DNA from: Isoetes taiwanensis
Lineage: Eukaryota; Streptophyta; Lycopodiopsida; Isoetales; Isoetaceae
Direction of reading: 5' to 3'
Length of the DNA stretch: 64,000 nucleotides
Assembly (NCBI GenBank): GCA_021234155.1
Contig: JAJEKV010000003.1
Span: 21,188,386 to 21,252,385, forward strand
Shown: one piece after another, positions 34,245-44,215 of the stretch
How positions within the stretch are numbered: the stretch's first letter is position 1
How the letters are laid out: each line of letters starts with the position of its first letter
Notes under the pieces: generated by a model
What the model was told of the DNA's origin: nothing
What the model saw: the letters and a program-made list of their open reading frames with translations, nothing else
Databases searched by the model: none
Position numbers and translations under genes: made by a program

Positions 34245-34500
34245 CCGCTAAGATTAAGTATCAAAGAACAAGGAGCACGAAGATCAAGTAGCAAGGAGCA
34301 TCAAGATCAAGTAGCAAGAAGCAAGGATCAAGGACGATCAAGGAGCAAGAAGTTCAAAAAAGAAGGAAGATCATGGAGCAAGAAAGCAAGGAACAAGATC
34401 AAGTAGCAAGATCAAGAGCAAGGAACAAGATGAAGTAGCGAAGAACAAACATCAAGATCAAGTGGCAAGGAACAAGGAAGACCAAAGACCAAAGGTGAGA
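34245..34500 (-). repeat. Low-complexity leader (CTTGATCTTGCT type on minus strand)
   Basis: Plus-strand text is a degenerate repeat of AAGATCAAGTAGCAAGGAGC. It lies between the TATA-like box and the ATG of paralogue 1, so on the minus strand it forms a pyrimidine-rich 5' leader. Confidence 0.55.
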
Positions 34501-34763
34501 AGTGAAAGCAAGCTGAAAGAATTTATAGCTACGAATCCAATAATGTTGAAGTATAATACTAATACTGTTGAAGTATAATACCAAGAATGATACTGTAGAA
34601 GATATTACTTAATTACTTAATTGCACGAAAATCACTTAATTACACGAAGATGTAACTTAATTACACGAAACTCACTTGCTTCTATACTTAATTTCTATGA
34701 AAATCTAGTTTATACACATATTCCAATGGAGTATCTTCACCTGTGATATGTACGTATTATGTG

Positions 34764-35303
34764 CTATGTGCTATGTAGCCATAGGTCACGTGTATCCCAA
34801 GGAATTGTATCCCAGGTGGGGAATCTAGACAGTAACCACAGGATGTTGAAGTCAAGGGAACGGAATAGGAGCTTACCAATATCCACAAAAGATTTGTAAT
34901 GGAAGTTGTAAAGTTCAATGAGGATATAAATCCTATTCTTCTCACTAGTAGGAATGACCAGAGGCGCATACTGATCCAGAGAGTAGGCCATGAAACCATG
35001 GAAAAGCATGTCCTTCAACTGTTCTAGCCTATCTTCTAAATCTGAGGGGGGTTCAAGAAGTCCCAAAGCACTTAGATTGAACCTTGCCTGACTCGAATTG
35101 ATCTCCTCCAGTGGAGGGAGATGACGAGTATAGCGATCGATAATGAAGTTGCTCAGCTGCCTTGCAAGCTCTGTGGTTGGACCGTGACGCCATCGATGCT
35201 CCCAAAAGTTGCTAAAAAAATCATCAAAAGTGCACGTATTTCTGCCGCACGCTTGCAGGTATTCCGGATCAGCCCAGCGAGGATGTTCTTGCAAGGTTAC
35301 CAT
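34764..35303 (-). CDS. Unknown protein, tandem paralogue 2 (WEHRWRH family)
   Basis: An intact minus-strand frame of 179 residues from ATG 35303 (context TTGCAAATG). Core near residues 30-95: FFSNFWEHRWRHGPTTELAR, NFIIDRYTRH, PLEEINSSQAR, LSALGLLEPPSDLE. It aligns with the protein at 33914-34234 along that whole block. The C-terminal half (HGFMAYSLDQYAPLVIP...) has no counterpart in paralogue 1. No domain recognised. The best intact reading frame of the island, so it is either young or under selection. Confidence 0.55.
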   Translation of the reverse strand: MVTLQEHPRWADPEYLQACGRNTCTFDDFFSNFWEHRWRHGPTTELARQLSNFIIDRYTRHLPPLEEINSSQARFNLSALGLLEPPSDLEDRLEQLKDMLFHGFMAYSLDQYAPLVIPTSEKNRIYILIELYNFHYKSFVDIGKLLFRSLDFNILWLLSRFPTWDTIPWDTRDLWLHST

Positions 35304-35309
35304 TTGCAA

Positions 35310-35510
35310 GAAATTAGTGGAGCAGAAGAGAAATTAGTGGAGCAGACAGGGAGGCAAGGAGCAGACAAGAAATTAGTGGATCAGACAAGAAATTAGTGAA
35401 GCAGACAAGAGGGGACAAGAGGGGGAAAGAGGCAAAGAAGCAGACAAGAAGCAGACAAGAGGCAAGGAGCAAACAAGAAGCAAAGACAATGATAGACAGT
35501 GAAGGCATAG
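35310..35510 (-). repeat. Low-complexity leader of paralogue 2
   Basis: Repeats of GCAGACAAGAAATTAGTGGA (plus strand) directly upstream of the minus-strand ATG. A TATA-like TTTAAATAGGC lies near 35525. Same arrangement as at paralogue 1. Confidence 0.55.
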
Positions 35511-35685
35511 ATGCCTATTTAAAGAGAAATCAGGTATATATGCCATTATACTAGTACCATACAAGTATGTATATAATCCAATAATTTCTATGTATATACG
35601 ATCAATAATTTTGGTGCGTACATACCATCAATAATTTTGGTGGGTATAAATATACATCAAATTGCCGAGTGCAGCAACATTGGCC

Positions 35686-35934
35686 ATGTGGCCTCCTCAC
35701 AGTCTGAGCATTGATTCCATCACCTGCAAGATGAATCACGAAAACTTCAAGCAGTGTCGCGAGCGAGAAATACCAATGGAAGACTGGATGACCACTGCCG
35801 CTCTCAATCCTCGCTATTATCCTGATCCCTTCGATGTTATCATCCATCTAATATGGAATAGAGAGCATCAAATGTACATGATAGAAAAGATCACTGGGGT
35901 GCCTGGTGACAATGACTCAGAAGAGTCCCCCTAA
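35686..35934 (+). CDS. Unknown 82-residue protein, tandem pair copy 1 (IDSITC family)
   Basis: ATG 35686 (MWPPHSLSIDSITCKM). A TATA-like GGGTATAAATATA lies about 45 bp upstream, after CAATAATTTTGGTG text that is repeated twice. Core: IDSITCKMNHENFKQC and DVIIHLIWNREHQMYMIEKI, with an acidic end NDSEESP. The same blocks occur in order in the next gene. Function unknown. Confidence 0.5.
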   Translation: MWPPHSLSIDSITCKMNHENFKQCREREIPMEDWMTTAALNPRYYPDPFDVIIHLIWNREHQMYMIEKITGVPGDNDSEESP

Positions 35935-36109
35935 ATCAATACTTGTCATCTGGATCATATTGTCAATACTTATTTGAAGAGTTCATAATCGTGTATTTTG
36001 TACATTATGCTCGTATATATAACCAATAATGCTGCTACAGTGCATGTCAATAATTTTGTTCGATATAAGTACAGCTCCATTCATTCAATGGAGAAGGCAT
36101 CCATTTGCT

Positions 36110-36374
36110 ATGTCTCGCCTGGTTATTCTTATTCTTAGGGGGTCTACCTTCCCTATAGACTCCATTACTTGCACTATGAAATATAATGATCTTTATAGAT
36201 GTTCTCGAGGGTATCCCCTTGATTCTGGCTGGAAGGGGTAGCGAGGGGTGAAATCATTCTTCCAATGGGGTTTATCGTGTTGTTATCCACCTTCATCGGG
36301 TTCCAGAGCGTCACGTCTATGAGATTAATCGCATCACTCAACTTGCTGCTCATGATGATCCCGATTGCGAATGA
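36110..36374 (+). pseudogene. Unknown protein, tandem pair copy 2 (IDSITC family), frameshifted
   Basis: IDSITCTMKYNDLYRC in one frame, then a stop at 36240. After a shift, YRVVIHLHRVPERHVYEINR runs to a TGA at 36374 with DDPDCE. Block order and spacing match copy 1 at 35686-35934. The upstream CAATAATTTTGTTCGATATA also parallels the copy 1 promoter, so the duplication included the promoter. Confidence 0.5.
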
Positions 36375-36634
36375 TCTTCTGCATTTATGTATGCTATGCC
36401 TCTTATATGAGTTCTAAATTCTGTTACTAGAATATTTCAGACATTCTCTAGTTATAAGTATGTAACCATAAGAGATAGAAACATATGATCCATCTATTTA
36501 CCGCACATTTTCAATTTGAAAAGCTCTTGGCCATTTTCCTTATATGTAGATTCTAAATTCAGATAAGCATTCTCTTCCAGATTGTGTGTAGTCGTCGCAT
36601 GTAAATTGCACACTCCAAAGACGTTGGAATTGCT

Positions 36635-36775
36635 ATTTTCACACCGTGGCGACGGTGCGAAATAGACCTTTCCACATAATGTGGAACAGTCATTTTCGCA
36701 CCGTGGCCACGGTGCGAATATTTGTTAGTTGTAAGCACGGACAACACGGTCTTCGCACCGTGGCCACGGTGCAAG
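36635..36775. repeat. P2 palindrome cluster 3 (three units, 57-bp spacing)
   Basis: Units start at 36638, 36695 and 36752. The second is a perfect 24-bp palindrome, TTCGCACCGTGG plus its complement. It lies between the 3' ends of two convergent transcription units: the plus-strand gene ending 36374 and the minus-strand gene ending 36876. Confidence 0.9.
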
Positions 36776-36875
36776 TAAAATAGAAGCGTAAAACAAATTA
36801 AAATGAAACTGAAGTTTATGTTCGATATAACAAGAATAGAGATTTCAAACAAGTCTTTGCATTAATTGACAATGG

Positions 36876-39800
36876 TTACAACTTCATTTTCTTAGAAACA
36901 TGTAAGTCATCGGACACTTCGACTTCTTCCAATTCGGACTCCTGCAGACCAGCATCCAACAGGTACATAAGGCGAGGAATCTGGGGCTCCCTCTCTTCCC
37001 AAGTCAGTCGAATGGTAGCCTTATCCACGCCGGACAAGGCCAATGCAGCTCTACTGGCAGCCATAGAATACATATTAAAGCCACCAAAAATATGCGTGGC
37101 GATATCTCTCCTAACAGCCACTACTCGATCAGAATTGGCAGATAATGGGATGTGATTACCAATCAACGAGAGGGCCTTGAGTTTCAAGACCTCTTCTGGT
37201 CCATATGGGCTGTATTAGAATGGAACACAACGATCTCTCCCTTATAAAGGTAGCCCATATAGTGGGCGATACTTGCATCTCTGCCAAGGGTAACTCTGTC
37301 ATGTCTGGCGCAAAAATCATCCACAAAAATCTCCTGCGCAATAAACAATCGTTCTTAGGCACTTAACAAAATAAGCAAACTTATGGTAGCTTACCTCCAC
37401 TTCATCAGATGCAATAACCTCTTTGGTAGAAATGTTGATGGACGACCTTGAAGAGCTTGATTCGCTCTTTGATACTTGTTTTGCACTATCCTTTTTAGCT
37501 TCTGATGTACTCGCCTCGAACTTTACTTCTGAGACTTCCTTCAAGCCCATTTCTGCCATCTCCGAACTCTATCAAAAGCATTCTCGGGAGCTATTGAAGT
37601 TCCATCATAAGTTAAGAGATCGTGCAGGTCCCTAGGCACTTCGGGCCAAGTCAATGAAGTCGTCTAGACCAACAACGAAAAGCATAGATTTGTCCAAGGA
37701 CCTCATCTTCCCTCAAACCCGTAATGGAAGATATATCGTGGGAGAAGAAGATAGTCCTTCCCTCCTATATTAACTGGCAAGGCTTCCGTGACACCCCATC
37801 TATCAAGATTCTCTTCATGCTCGTCTACGTCTTCATCCTCGTCCTCGTCGAGCTTTTCCACCAGTTCCTTCTCTTTCTCTTGCATCAAATACCTCCTCTA
37901 CTGGTGGTGAGGTTTACGCAATAGCCTTCACCGTGGTTCTTCCCTATCTGTTGGTGGAACCGTATATATATCATGTAAGTAGCAAACATGATGTCAATCG
38001 GATATAAATTATCCTTCCCATCCTTCTCACATAAGTTTGGCCGGTCTCTTGAATGACCTTCGAACCTTATCTTGGTCACCTTTGGGAAAAAGCTTCAGAA
38101 AGGACTTTAGACTCAATACAATCTTCCCAGTCGAGGGAGAAGGACGCGCTTCAGTTTCTGCCACGGCCATGAAACCATGAATGTACTGACCATACACGTC
38201 ACTGTGTTTGTTAGCCTCAGAGATTATATCTACCGTTAGGCAGAAGTTATTGTAGACTACAAATTGGCGCTCTACCGGGTTTCGGCCGTTGAGCTTAACT
38301 CATCCGGGGTGTGACAGCCGATACCTCTCCTTCCTTCGACGATCTGGTCATACCATGTCCGGGCTGTTCCCAAGCTTTCTCTCGACTGCCGTTTGACATT
38401 GCGGAATTGTAGCGCCTCCTTTAGTGCAATAAAAACTTGATCGCCTAAAAGTAAGTGCCTCGGTGAGCCGTATGAAAACTAAAATGTCTTAAGTGTCGAC
38501 GAGAATATATACGCACCGTGTACGGGCTTGTGGCGAAACAAATGTAAACCCCAAAGACAAGAATAAGGTATTCGCACCGTGGCCACGGTGCGATATTTTG
38601 CCGAAAAGAAGGCCAAATTTATGTTAACTGCAAAACATACTACACCGCGGGCCCACGGTCGCGAAACTACACAACACGACTACTACACGAACTCCACATA
38701 TTTCGCGACCGTAATGTACGGTGCTATCTTTGCAAAAGGATATAAGTTATTGGCAAACAACACTGGGATTTGAACCCGGTAACACCATTGTTATTTATTT
38801 GTTTAAGCTGTTTTCACTTAAAGAAAGTACAACAGGGAGGCATCTGAGCTTTGTTGTATACAATTCTTCCCTACGTTTTCCTACCTTGACACCATCCACC
38901 AAAAATGGAAGACGTTTAAGTCACATTCGATTCCAAAATAATTCTTACATCAAATAAAGACCATGCTTCTTCGACTTTTTAAAGTTTTAAATAATTGACC
39001 ACTTTTGAAGATAGCAATGTCAATGACCCATGAGAATGGGTACCATCAAGATCGTCTTGTTCCACTTTGGAACCCACGCCCATCTGCTCCCTTCTTTTAC
39101 TTCCCTCCATCTTACGTATTTGAAGGTAATGTAAAACTGTTTGCTTTCGAATACAATACCCGATTCGAACGCTTTCTTTCTTTATCCCGCGACTTTGTAC
39201 CTTCTCAACTCCTTCATGCGAGCCGGGATGACCATTCATCACATAAAATGTCATCCAGAAACAACTGACAATCACTTACAGTAAACATTTTTGAAGTCTT
39301 CTTGACATTCTCGACATTCTTAAACAAGGTAATAAACATATCGATGGGTACATTTACTTTCACGTGTCCACAGACTCCACCTTTCTCCTTCAAAGCACTG
39401 AAAATTTCCTGTGACAATTTCAGCTTGGCAAGAAACAGAGAACTGGAATCCATTGGGCAGGAACTAAGCTGTGATAATGGGGGCAATGGTAAGTCCACAA
39501 TTTTGCCTTTCCGAGGATAATACTCATATTTTAAGAACCAAATCCCCTTTCCATGGCACTGCACCATTTTGACCTTCAAAAAGCAAGGATCCAATATCAT
39601 AATAGAAAGCACGGAAGATGCTTGTGATAGAACTCGATGGTTCCAGGTCCAGCACATCGGAAATACAGAGCCCTGAGATACCAGAAACCCAATTAGTTGA
39701 TTTCTTCAAAATATAATGAATGACGGATTAGGACAGATATAATGAAACTCACAATTCGCACGAAGCTCAGGGAAATTACGTCGAGATCTTATCTTTTCTT

Positions 39801-40026
39801 TTCTCATGTCTGTCGGTGTGTATAGGTGTCTGACCTTGATATATACTTCCCCTCTCACCTCGAACCCGACAACAATAGCCTTTCAATGGCTTGAAATAAC
39901 ATTTCTCCTGCCTTTGATCACCCGATGAGGACCTCTCGAGTGGCGGGCCGGATTGTCACTTAAGCTCCCAAGAAATATATTGAAGCAGCCGAAATCGTTC
40001 TCAGCTGTGACAGAGGTAATCGCCAT
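36876..40026 (-). CDS. Long minus-strand gene of unknown family with a weak BAH-like segment
   Basis: ATG at 40026 (MAITSVTAENDFGCFNIFLG) with TATA-like TCTATAAGTA at 40161-40170 (minus). Early coding text VRGEVYIKVRHLYTPTDM and LCISDVLDLEPSSSI resembles a BAH domain (x-V-R-x-x-Y-x-P-x-D then x-S-D-x-x-D-x-x-P); this is weak. Further segments: GKIVDLPLPPLSQLSSCP (about 39500), LGDQVFIALKEALQ (about 38445), VERQFVVYNNFCLTVDII (about 38270), an acidic EDEDEDVDEHEE stretch (about 37830), MAEMGLKEVSEVKFEAS (37559) with a GT donor near 37396, and NHIPLSANSDRVVAVRRDI to the stop at 36876. Several shifts occur. Two genes could be merged here: the gap 38460-38980 holds P2 cluster 4 and no coding sequence. 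Confidence 0.4.
38508..38727. repeat. P2 palindrome cluster 4 (four noisy units)
   Basis: Units end near 38537, 38594 and 38665, with a fourth at 38702-38725. The unit at 38571-38594 is nearly perfect. It is inside a gap or intron of the minus-strand gene 36876-40026. Confidence 0.75.
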
Positions 40027-40431
40027 CTGAAATGAACCGGCAAATTAATTAGATCAAACAGTCTGAATCAGATGAGCTCGCAGAACTAGAAGGATTGAAA
40101 GCATTAGCAAACCTGGATTGAGAGACGCGAAAAGACGAGCCGTTGAGGAAGGAGAGGGGGTACTTATAGACACCCCAACATTTGGGCGGTAATTCAGGGC
40201 GGGAATAATTTGTAATTATTACTTCCCGCCCACCGAACCTCCAGGGCAGGTAGGTAAGGATAATGCCGAACCTGCATCTTGACGACACCTGGCATGGGAA
40301 GGGAGGCATGGATGATGAAAAGCCTGTACCCCCCCGAATTCCCATTGGCCGCGCGATTTCCATGCTGGCATCGAGCTTGGGACGATAAGTGAACCCAAAA
40401 AAACTCTAATGATAGATTTGTGTCGAAATAG

Positions 40432-40872
40432 CAGACAAGGATGCATATCCTAAATTGTATGAGTTGGTCAACCGTAATATGATGCATGGGCCATGTGGTA
40501 TTGGATATCCGAATAGTCTGTGCATGTAGGATGGTAAATGTACAAAACGTTATCCACGTGCATTTTCAGATGAGACGACAGTTGATGATGGATATCCATT
40601 GTACCGAAGAAGGGATGATGACCGAAAGGTGAAAAAAGGGGAGGGATATAGATTTAGACAATAGATGGTGCATGCCATACAATCCGTGGTTGACATCATA
40701 CTTCAAGTCCATATCAATGTTGAGGTATGTGCTGCTGTAAAGGCCGTTAAATATCTGTATAAATATGTCTATAACGGGCCGGATATGATCAATGTGAACC
40801 TAGACGCGGCGAGTGATGGTGCAACTACTAGCAGAGCACCCACCATAAACCATGAGCAATTCTTGAATACTA
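40432..40872 (+). pseudogene. Helitron helicase-like (Rep-type) domain fragment
   Basis: Plus-strand text DKDAYPKLYELVNRNMMHGP, then CGIGYPNSLCM, DGKCTKRYPRAFSDETT and DDGYPLYRRRDD. A shift follows, then DLDNRWCMPYNP, then HINVEVCAAVKAVKYLYKYV. These are the conserved blocks of the Helitron_like_N domain. Rep HUH and helicase motifs are absent. The coding text stops where the CACTA element begins, at about 40873, so the CACTA element probably inserted into this Helitron. Confidence 0.85.
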
Positions 40873-40898
40873 CAAGGGCTAATGGGGGTTTGTAACAA

Positions 40899-41160
40899 AT
40901 TGATTTGTAACGCATATTACTTTGCAACGCAATTTTAGAGTTGTCACACGTGATAGAAAACATTGTATTTTGTAACGTGTGGGACACCTTGTGTAGTTGT
41001 AACGTGTTACTAAAATTTCTATGGAATTGTTTATAACATGTGGCAAATAGTAAATTGTGTAATGGGTTACAAATTAAATTTGTAACCTGTGACAAGCATT
41101 AAAATTTGTAACGCATTACAAGCATGTGACAAAAATTACTATTTCTGTAACATGTTACAA
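40899..41160. repeat. P3 palindromes, left subterminal array
   Basis: About ten variants of TTTGTAACRYGTTACAAA or its half-sites at 17-34 bp spacing; the clearest are near 40996, 41105 and 41145. Position just inside a CACTA-like end fits transposase-binding subterminal repeats. Confidence 0.8.
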
Positions 41161-41263
41161 AGATTTTTTGTAAATATAGCGGTTGGAAACTTGCCATTTG
41201 AGTTCTTCTAGGCGCCCATTTGAGTTCTTCTAGGCGCTTAAGGCATTGATCTTTCCTCGCACC

Positions 41264-41552
41264 ATGGATGATCTATTTGCAGATTTGCCAGCAACCACTA
41301 GGAGAAGAAGATTGAAAGAGCAGATTGACGCATGTATGCTAGATCCTAGCTAGTGCAATATCACGAGCTTCTAGAGGACATTGTGTTGATGAGTTTGAAG
41401 TATGTTAGTGTGCATCTTGTGTGGGCCAACATAATCAATTGTGTACGACGATTGAGCGGCATCTTAAGTCATTTGGTACCTATTGAAAAACTCCTGAGAA
41501 CTTTTGTAGTCATTTTGGTATACCTTACAATTCGGCTCCACCAGAGGGACAG
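41264..41552 (+). CDS. CACTA transposase, first exon (Cys-rich N-terminal domain)
   Basis: ATG 41264 (MDDLFADLPATTRRRRLKEQ). After one shift, CASCVGQHNQLCTTIERHLK and NFCSHFGIPYNSAPPEGQ follow, up to a donor AG|GTTAGT at 41553. The Cys/His arrangement resembles the zinc-binding domain that precedes TNP2 in plant CACTA elements. It joins in sense to the exon at 42841 (AKGAPRMSQ...). Two in-frame stops make it non-functional as read. Confidence 0.55.
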
Positions 41553-41861
41553 GTTAGTAATCCCCTCTTGTTTGGTTTATTGGTGCGTTGGATTATTTGG
41601 CATGGTGCGCTGCGCTCTCGATTCGTCGACGGTCGGTCGGTTCGGTCATTCTGTCGTGCGTGCGTACGTCTATTCGTCTCTGCATGCGTGCCGTCGTCCG
41701 TCCGTCCCGTCCTGTCCCATGGCCTACCCGCTCCGTCCGTCCGTCCGCCATTAGAATATGGATATTACTTCTTGTTTGTATCATAAAATATATCTATTGG
41801 TATTCTAACAAGCTTCAACACAACAAGCTACAATTAATTTTTCAAGGGGAGTTTGGAGGCA

Positions 41862-42561
41862 CATATAGGTTGATGATGAGATGGATTCTGCATAGACTAA
41901 TTCTCGTTATAGGACTCGCAAGAAGTTGCATATAGATGTTATTAGTGGAAGTAGAAACTATGCTATAGGTTGTGATATACCCGATCTTGTTATGCCTCAT
42001 GACATTGGGAAATTAATAAGGCATGTTGACCGTAGAAGATTGGATCTGTTTATTGGTCCACTACCGAGTTTAGCTGAGGAATTCAGTTATTGAGGTCGTC
42101 GATATATAATAAAATAGTCAACAATCCCAGATGTCAGAAGAGGGTTATTCATTGCCCAAGATGTTCAAGTTCGCTTTGGTACAATTATTTTTTTGATGAT
42201 CTATGGAGGCCCAAAATATAATGCATTAGAGTGGAAGGCACTAATTATTCGTTCCGCATGATGGTTTATGCCTGCAATAGCAATGCATGCACCATGGAGA
42301 CGAGGTTGGACCGTAGCGAGGATAATAGAACCTTCATCGATGGTCGTGTTGAAGAACATGGCAATATAGCAGGGTTGATAAATAGTTGTGGTAGTAATCA
42401 ATTGTATATTTGAGGAAAGAAGTAATGATCGTGAGGAGTTCATGGCAAAGGCATCTAAGCATTTTGTCATGGTAATGGCCATAAGAACACTCAAAGCGGG
42501 TGATGAGTTGATTTTGGACTATGAATTGCCATCCAATGTACCCGATCATTTTCTATATTAA
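41862..42561 (+). pseudogene. SET-domain segment lying in a CACTA transposase intron
   Basis: Segments in different frames read as a SET lysine methyltransferase domain: DVRRGLFIAQDVQVRFG (SET-N), VEEHGNIAGLINSCGSN then NCIFEE (degenerate N-H-S-C-x-P-N-C) and RTLKAGDELILDYELP (G-E-E-L-x-x-D-Y). Upstream is VISGSRNYAIGCDIPDLVMP of unknown type. There are at least two stops and two shifts. It lies between transposase exons on the same strand, as expected for a captured gene fragment. Catalysis is unlikely: the N-H of the S-adenosylmethionine pocket motif is lost. Confidence 0.65.
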
Positions 42562-42840
42562 TCAATATCCATTATTTCAACTTATGTTGAAATGCATATT
42601 ATGTTTGTCCCCCCATTATTGTTTATCTTCTTTCGTCTCTCCTTTGATTTTCAATTTAAATTGTATGGTGCATTTGTTCTGAACTTGTATGCTTTATATT
42701 AGAAAATGATACTTTAATAAGTTGCAAGTTCCACCTTATATAAGCACTCTTTTTTTTTGAAAGAAATGGTTTTGGTTCGAAGTTTAGCTTAATTTGTATT
42801 TATGTTGGTTTGTATTTCACGTATTATTATTATGACGTAG

Positions 42841-43697
42841 GCTAAAGGAGCTCCTCGCATGTCACAGTTCCATCTTCAAGATATGGATTATGAGATGACT
42901 CGCAGTTTGCTATATGAGCACGCACAATTTGAATGTCTTATGGAAGATATTGATAATGAGGTAGATGCACAGCATATGAATGGCTCAGAAGATGGTGGGG
43001 TAGCTTTTGAGGTAGATCCGGCTCAGTACTTTGATGAGCATATAATCCATGATGCTAAAACAAAATTATATGAGGGTTGCAAGATATCGAGATTGACATT
43101 CAATCTATGTATTCTCAACTTACAAGGACAATATATGATATCAAACGTGGCAATGGATGCAATATTGAGGTTTGTCTCTCCCTCTATAACTCCTAATTTT
43201 GTTTGCAATTCATATGATCTCTTACTTTGTACATCAATTTTTTTGTTAGCAGATAAAGGCACTTGGTTTTGAGTATGAAAGTATTCATGTATGTCCAAAT
43301 GAGTGTGCCTTGTATTACAAGGACACTAAAGACATGGTAAAATGCCCTAAATGCAATGAATCGAGGTATTGCAGTGATGTCCAAAGCTATGCCATTCCAA
43401 GCAAGGTATTGTGCTATTTTCCTAAAATTCCTAGACTTTTCCATATCTTTCGAACAAAGGAAAATGCTACCTTAATGGGATGGCATGCGAGTAAACGTAG
43501 TTCAGATGGCTGATTATGAGGCTTGGAGATTTATTCATGAAATATGGCCAGCATTTGAAAAGGAACATAAACATGTTCACTTTGGTCTTGCAACAGATGG
43601 TTTTAATCCTTTTTCACAATGGGCTGCTTCATGGTCTACTTGGCCAGTCATGCTTGTAAATTACAATATATCTCTAGAGGAATCTATTAAAGAATAG
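42841..43697 (+). pseudogene. CACTA transposase (TNP2/Transposase_21 type), C-terminally truncated
   Basis: Exons 42841-43169, 43253-about 43405, and onward to the stop at 43697. Motifs: DAKTKLYEGCKISRLTF; then LGFEYESIHVCPNECALYYK; CPKCNESRY; KVLCYFPKIPRLFHIF; MGWHASKRSSDG; HVHFGLATDGFNPFS; and STWPVMLVNYNI. These are the Transposase_21 blocks of plant CACTA elements. The normal continuation after VNYN is replaced by an AATAG microsatellite and a LINE fragment. Transposase would bind the terminal and subterminal repeats (family knowledge). Confidence 0.88.
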
Positions 43698-44215
43698 AAT
43701 AGAATAGAATATGATTTTATCGTCCACGGAGACCAACTGGCCTATGGGACCCAAGTACAAAGAGAGAGCAGCAGGCGTATTACTACCAGGATTAAAAAAC
43801 CCCCGCCCCGAAGGGTTTTCGGGGGAAAAACCTTAGTAGCAATAAGGATGCTGATATACTGCACAGTTATATACATAATCACAAGTACAGCTGAGGTTAA
43901 TGTCGGACAGGGGGGCATAACTGAGTCCGCGTATCCATTACCTCCTGGAGGTACGATCCCAACAAGCCTACAGAGGCCGTGCTCAGTAGCTAATGCAAGG
44001 CCTGATGGGGCACAACTAACCGAGCATACCGAGCCCGATATGCTCGTACGCCGGACAGGCCTGGAGGGCGTGACTTTCATCCTCAATGGCGCCCTGTTGA
44101 CAGCATTGACAGACTCTGTCCTCACGCGGCTCCCGAATCCATCTCCCTATCTCAATGCGGAGGTGGTGTGCACCTGTGCGAATGGAAGCAATCACCCTGC
44201 GCATAATTATTCCAG
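43692..44215 (-). mobile_element. 5'-truncated LINE fragment inserted in the CACTA element
   Basis: Minus-strand frame at 44204-44016 reads SIRTGAHHLRIEIGRWIR, then CQCCQQGAIEDESHALQACP, the RVT-associated zinc-binding end of LINE ORF2. The 3' tail on that strand is an ATTCT microsatellite (43692-43712 on the plus strand as AATAG repeats). Confidence 0.75.

Noticed and set aside
35314-35564. Leucine-rich membrane-like frames on the minus strand
   Set aside because: They translate the purine/pyrimidine simple-repeat leader of the gene at 34764-35303.
38755-38800. tRNA gene (minus strand) from GGTTCAAATCCC
   Set aside because: Only a B-box-like motif; no remaining cloverleaf.
41568-41786. Overlapping plus and minus frames rich in Arg/Ser/Val
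   Set aside because: They translate a CGTC/GTCC-type simple repeat in a transposase intron.
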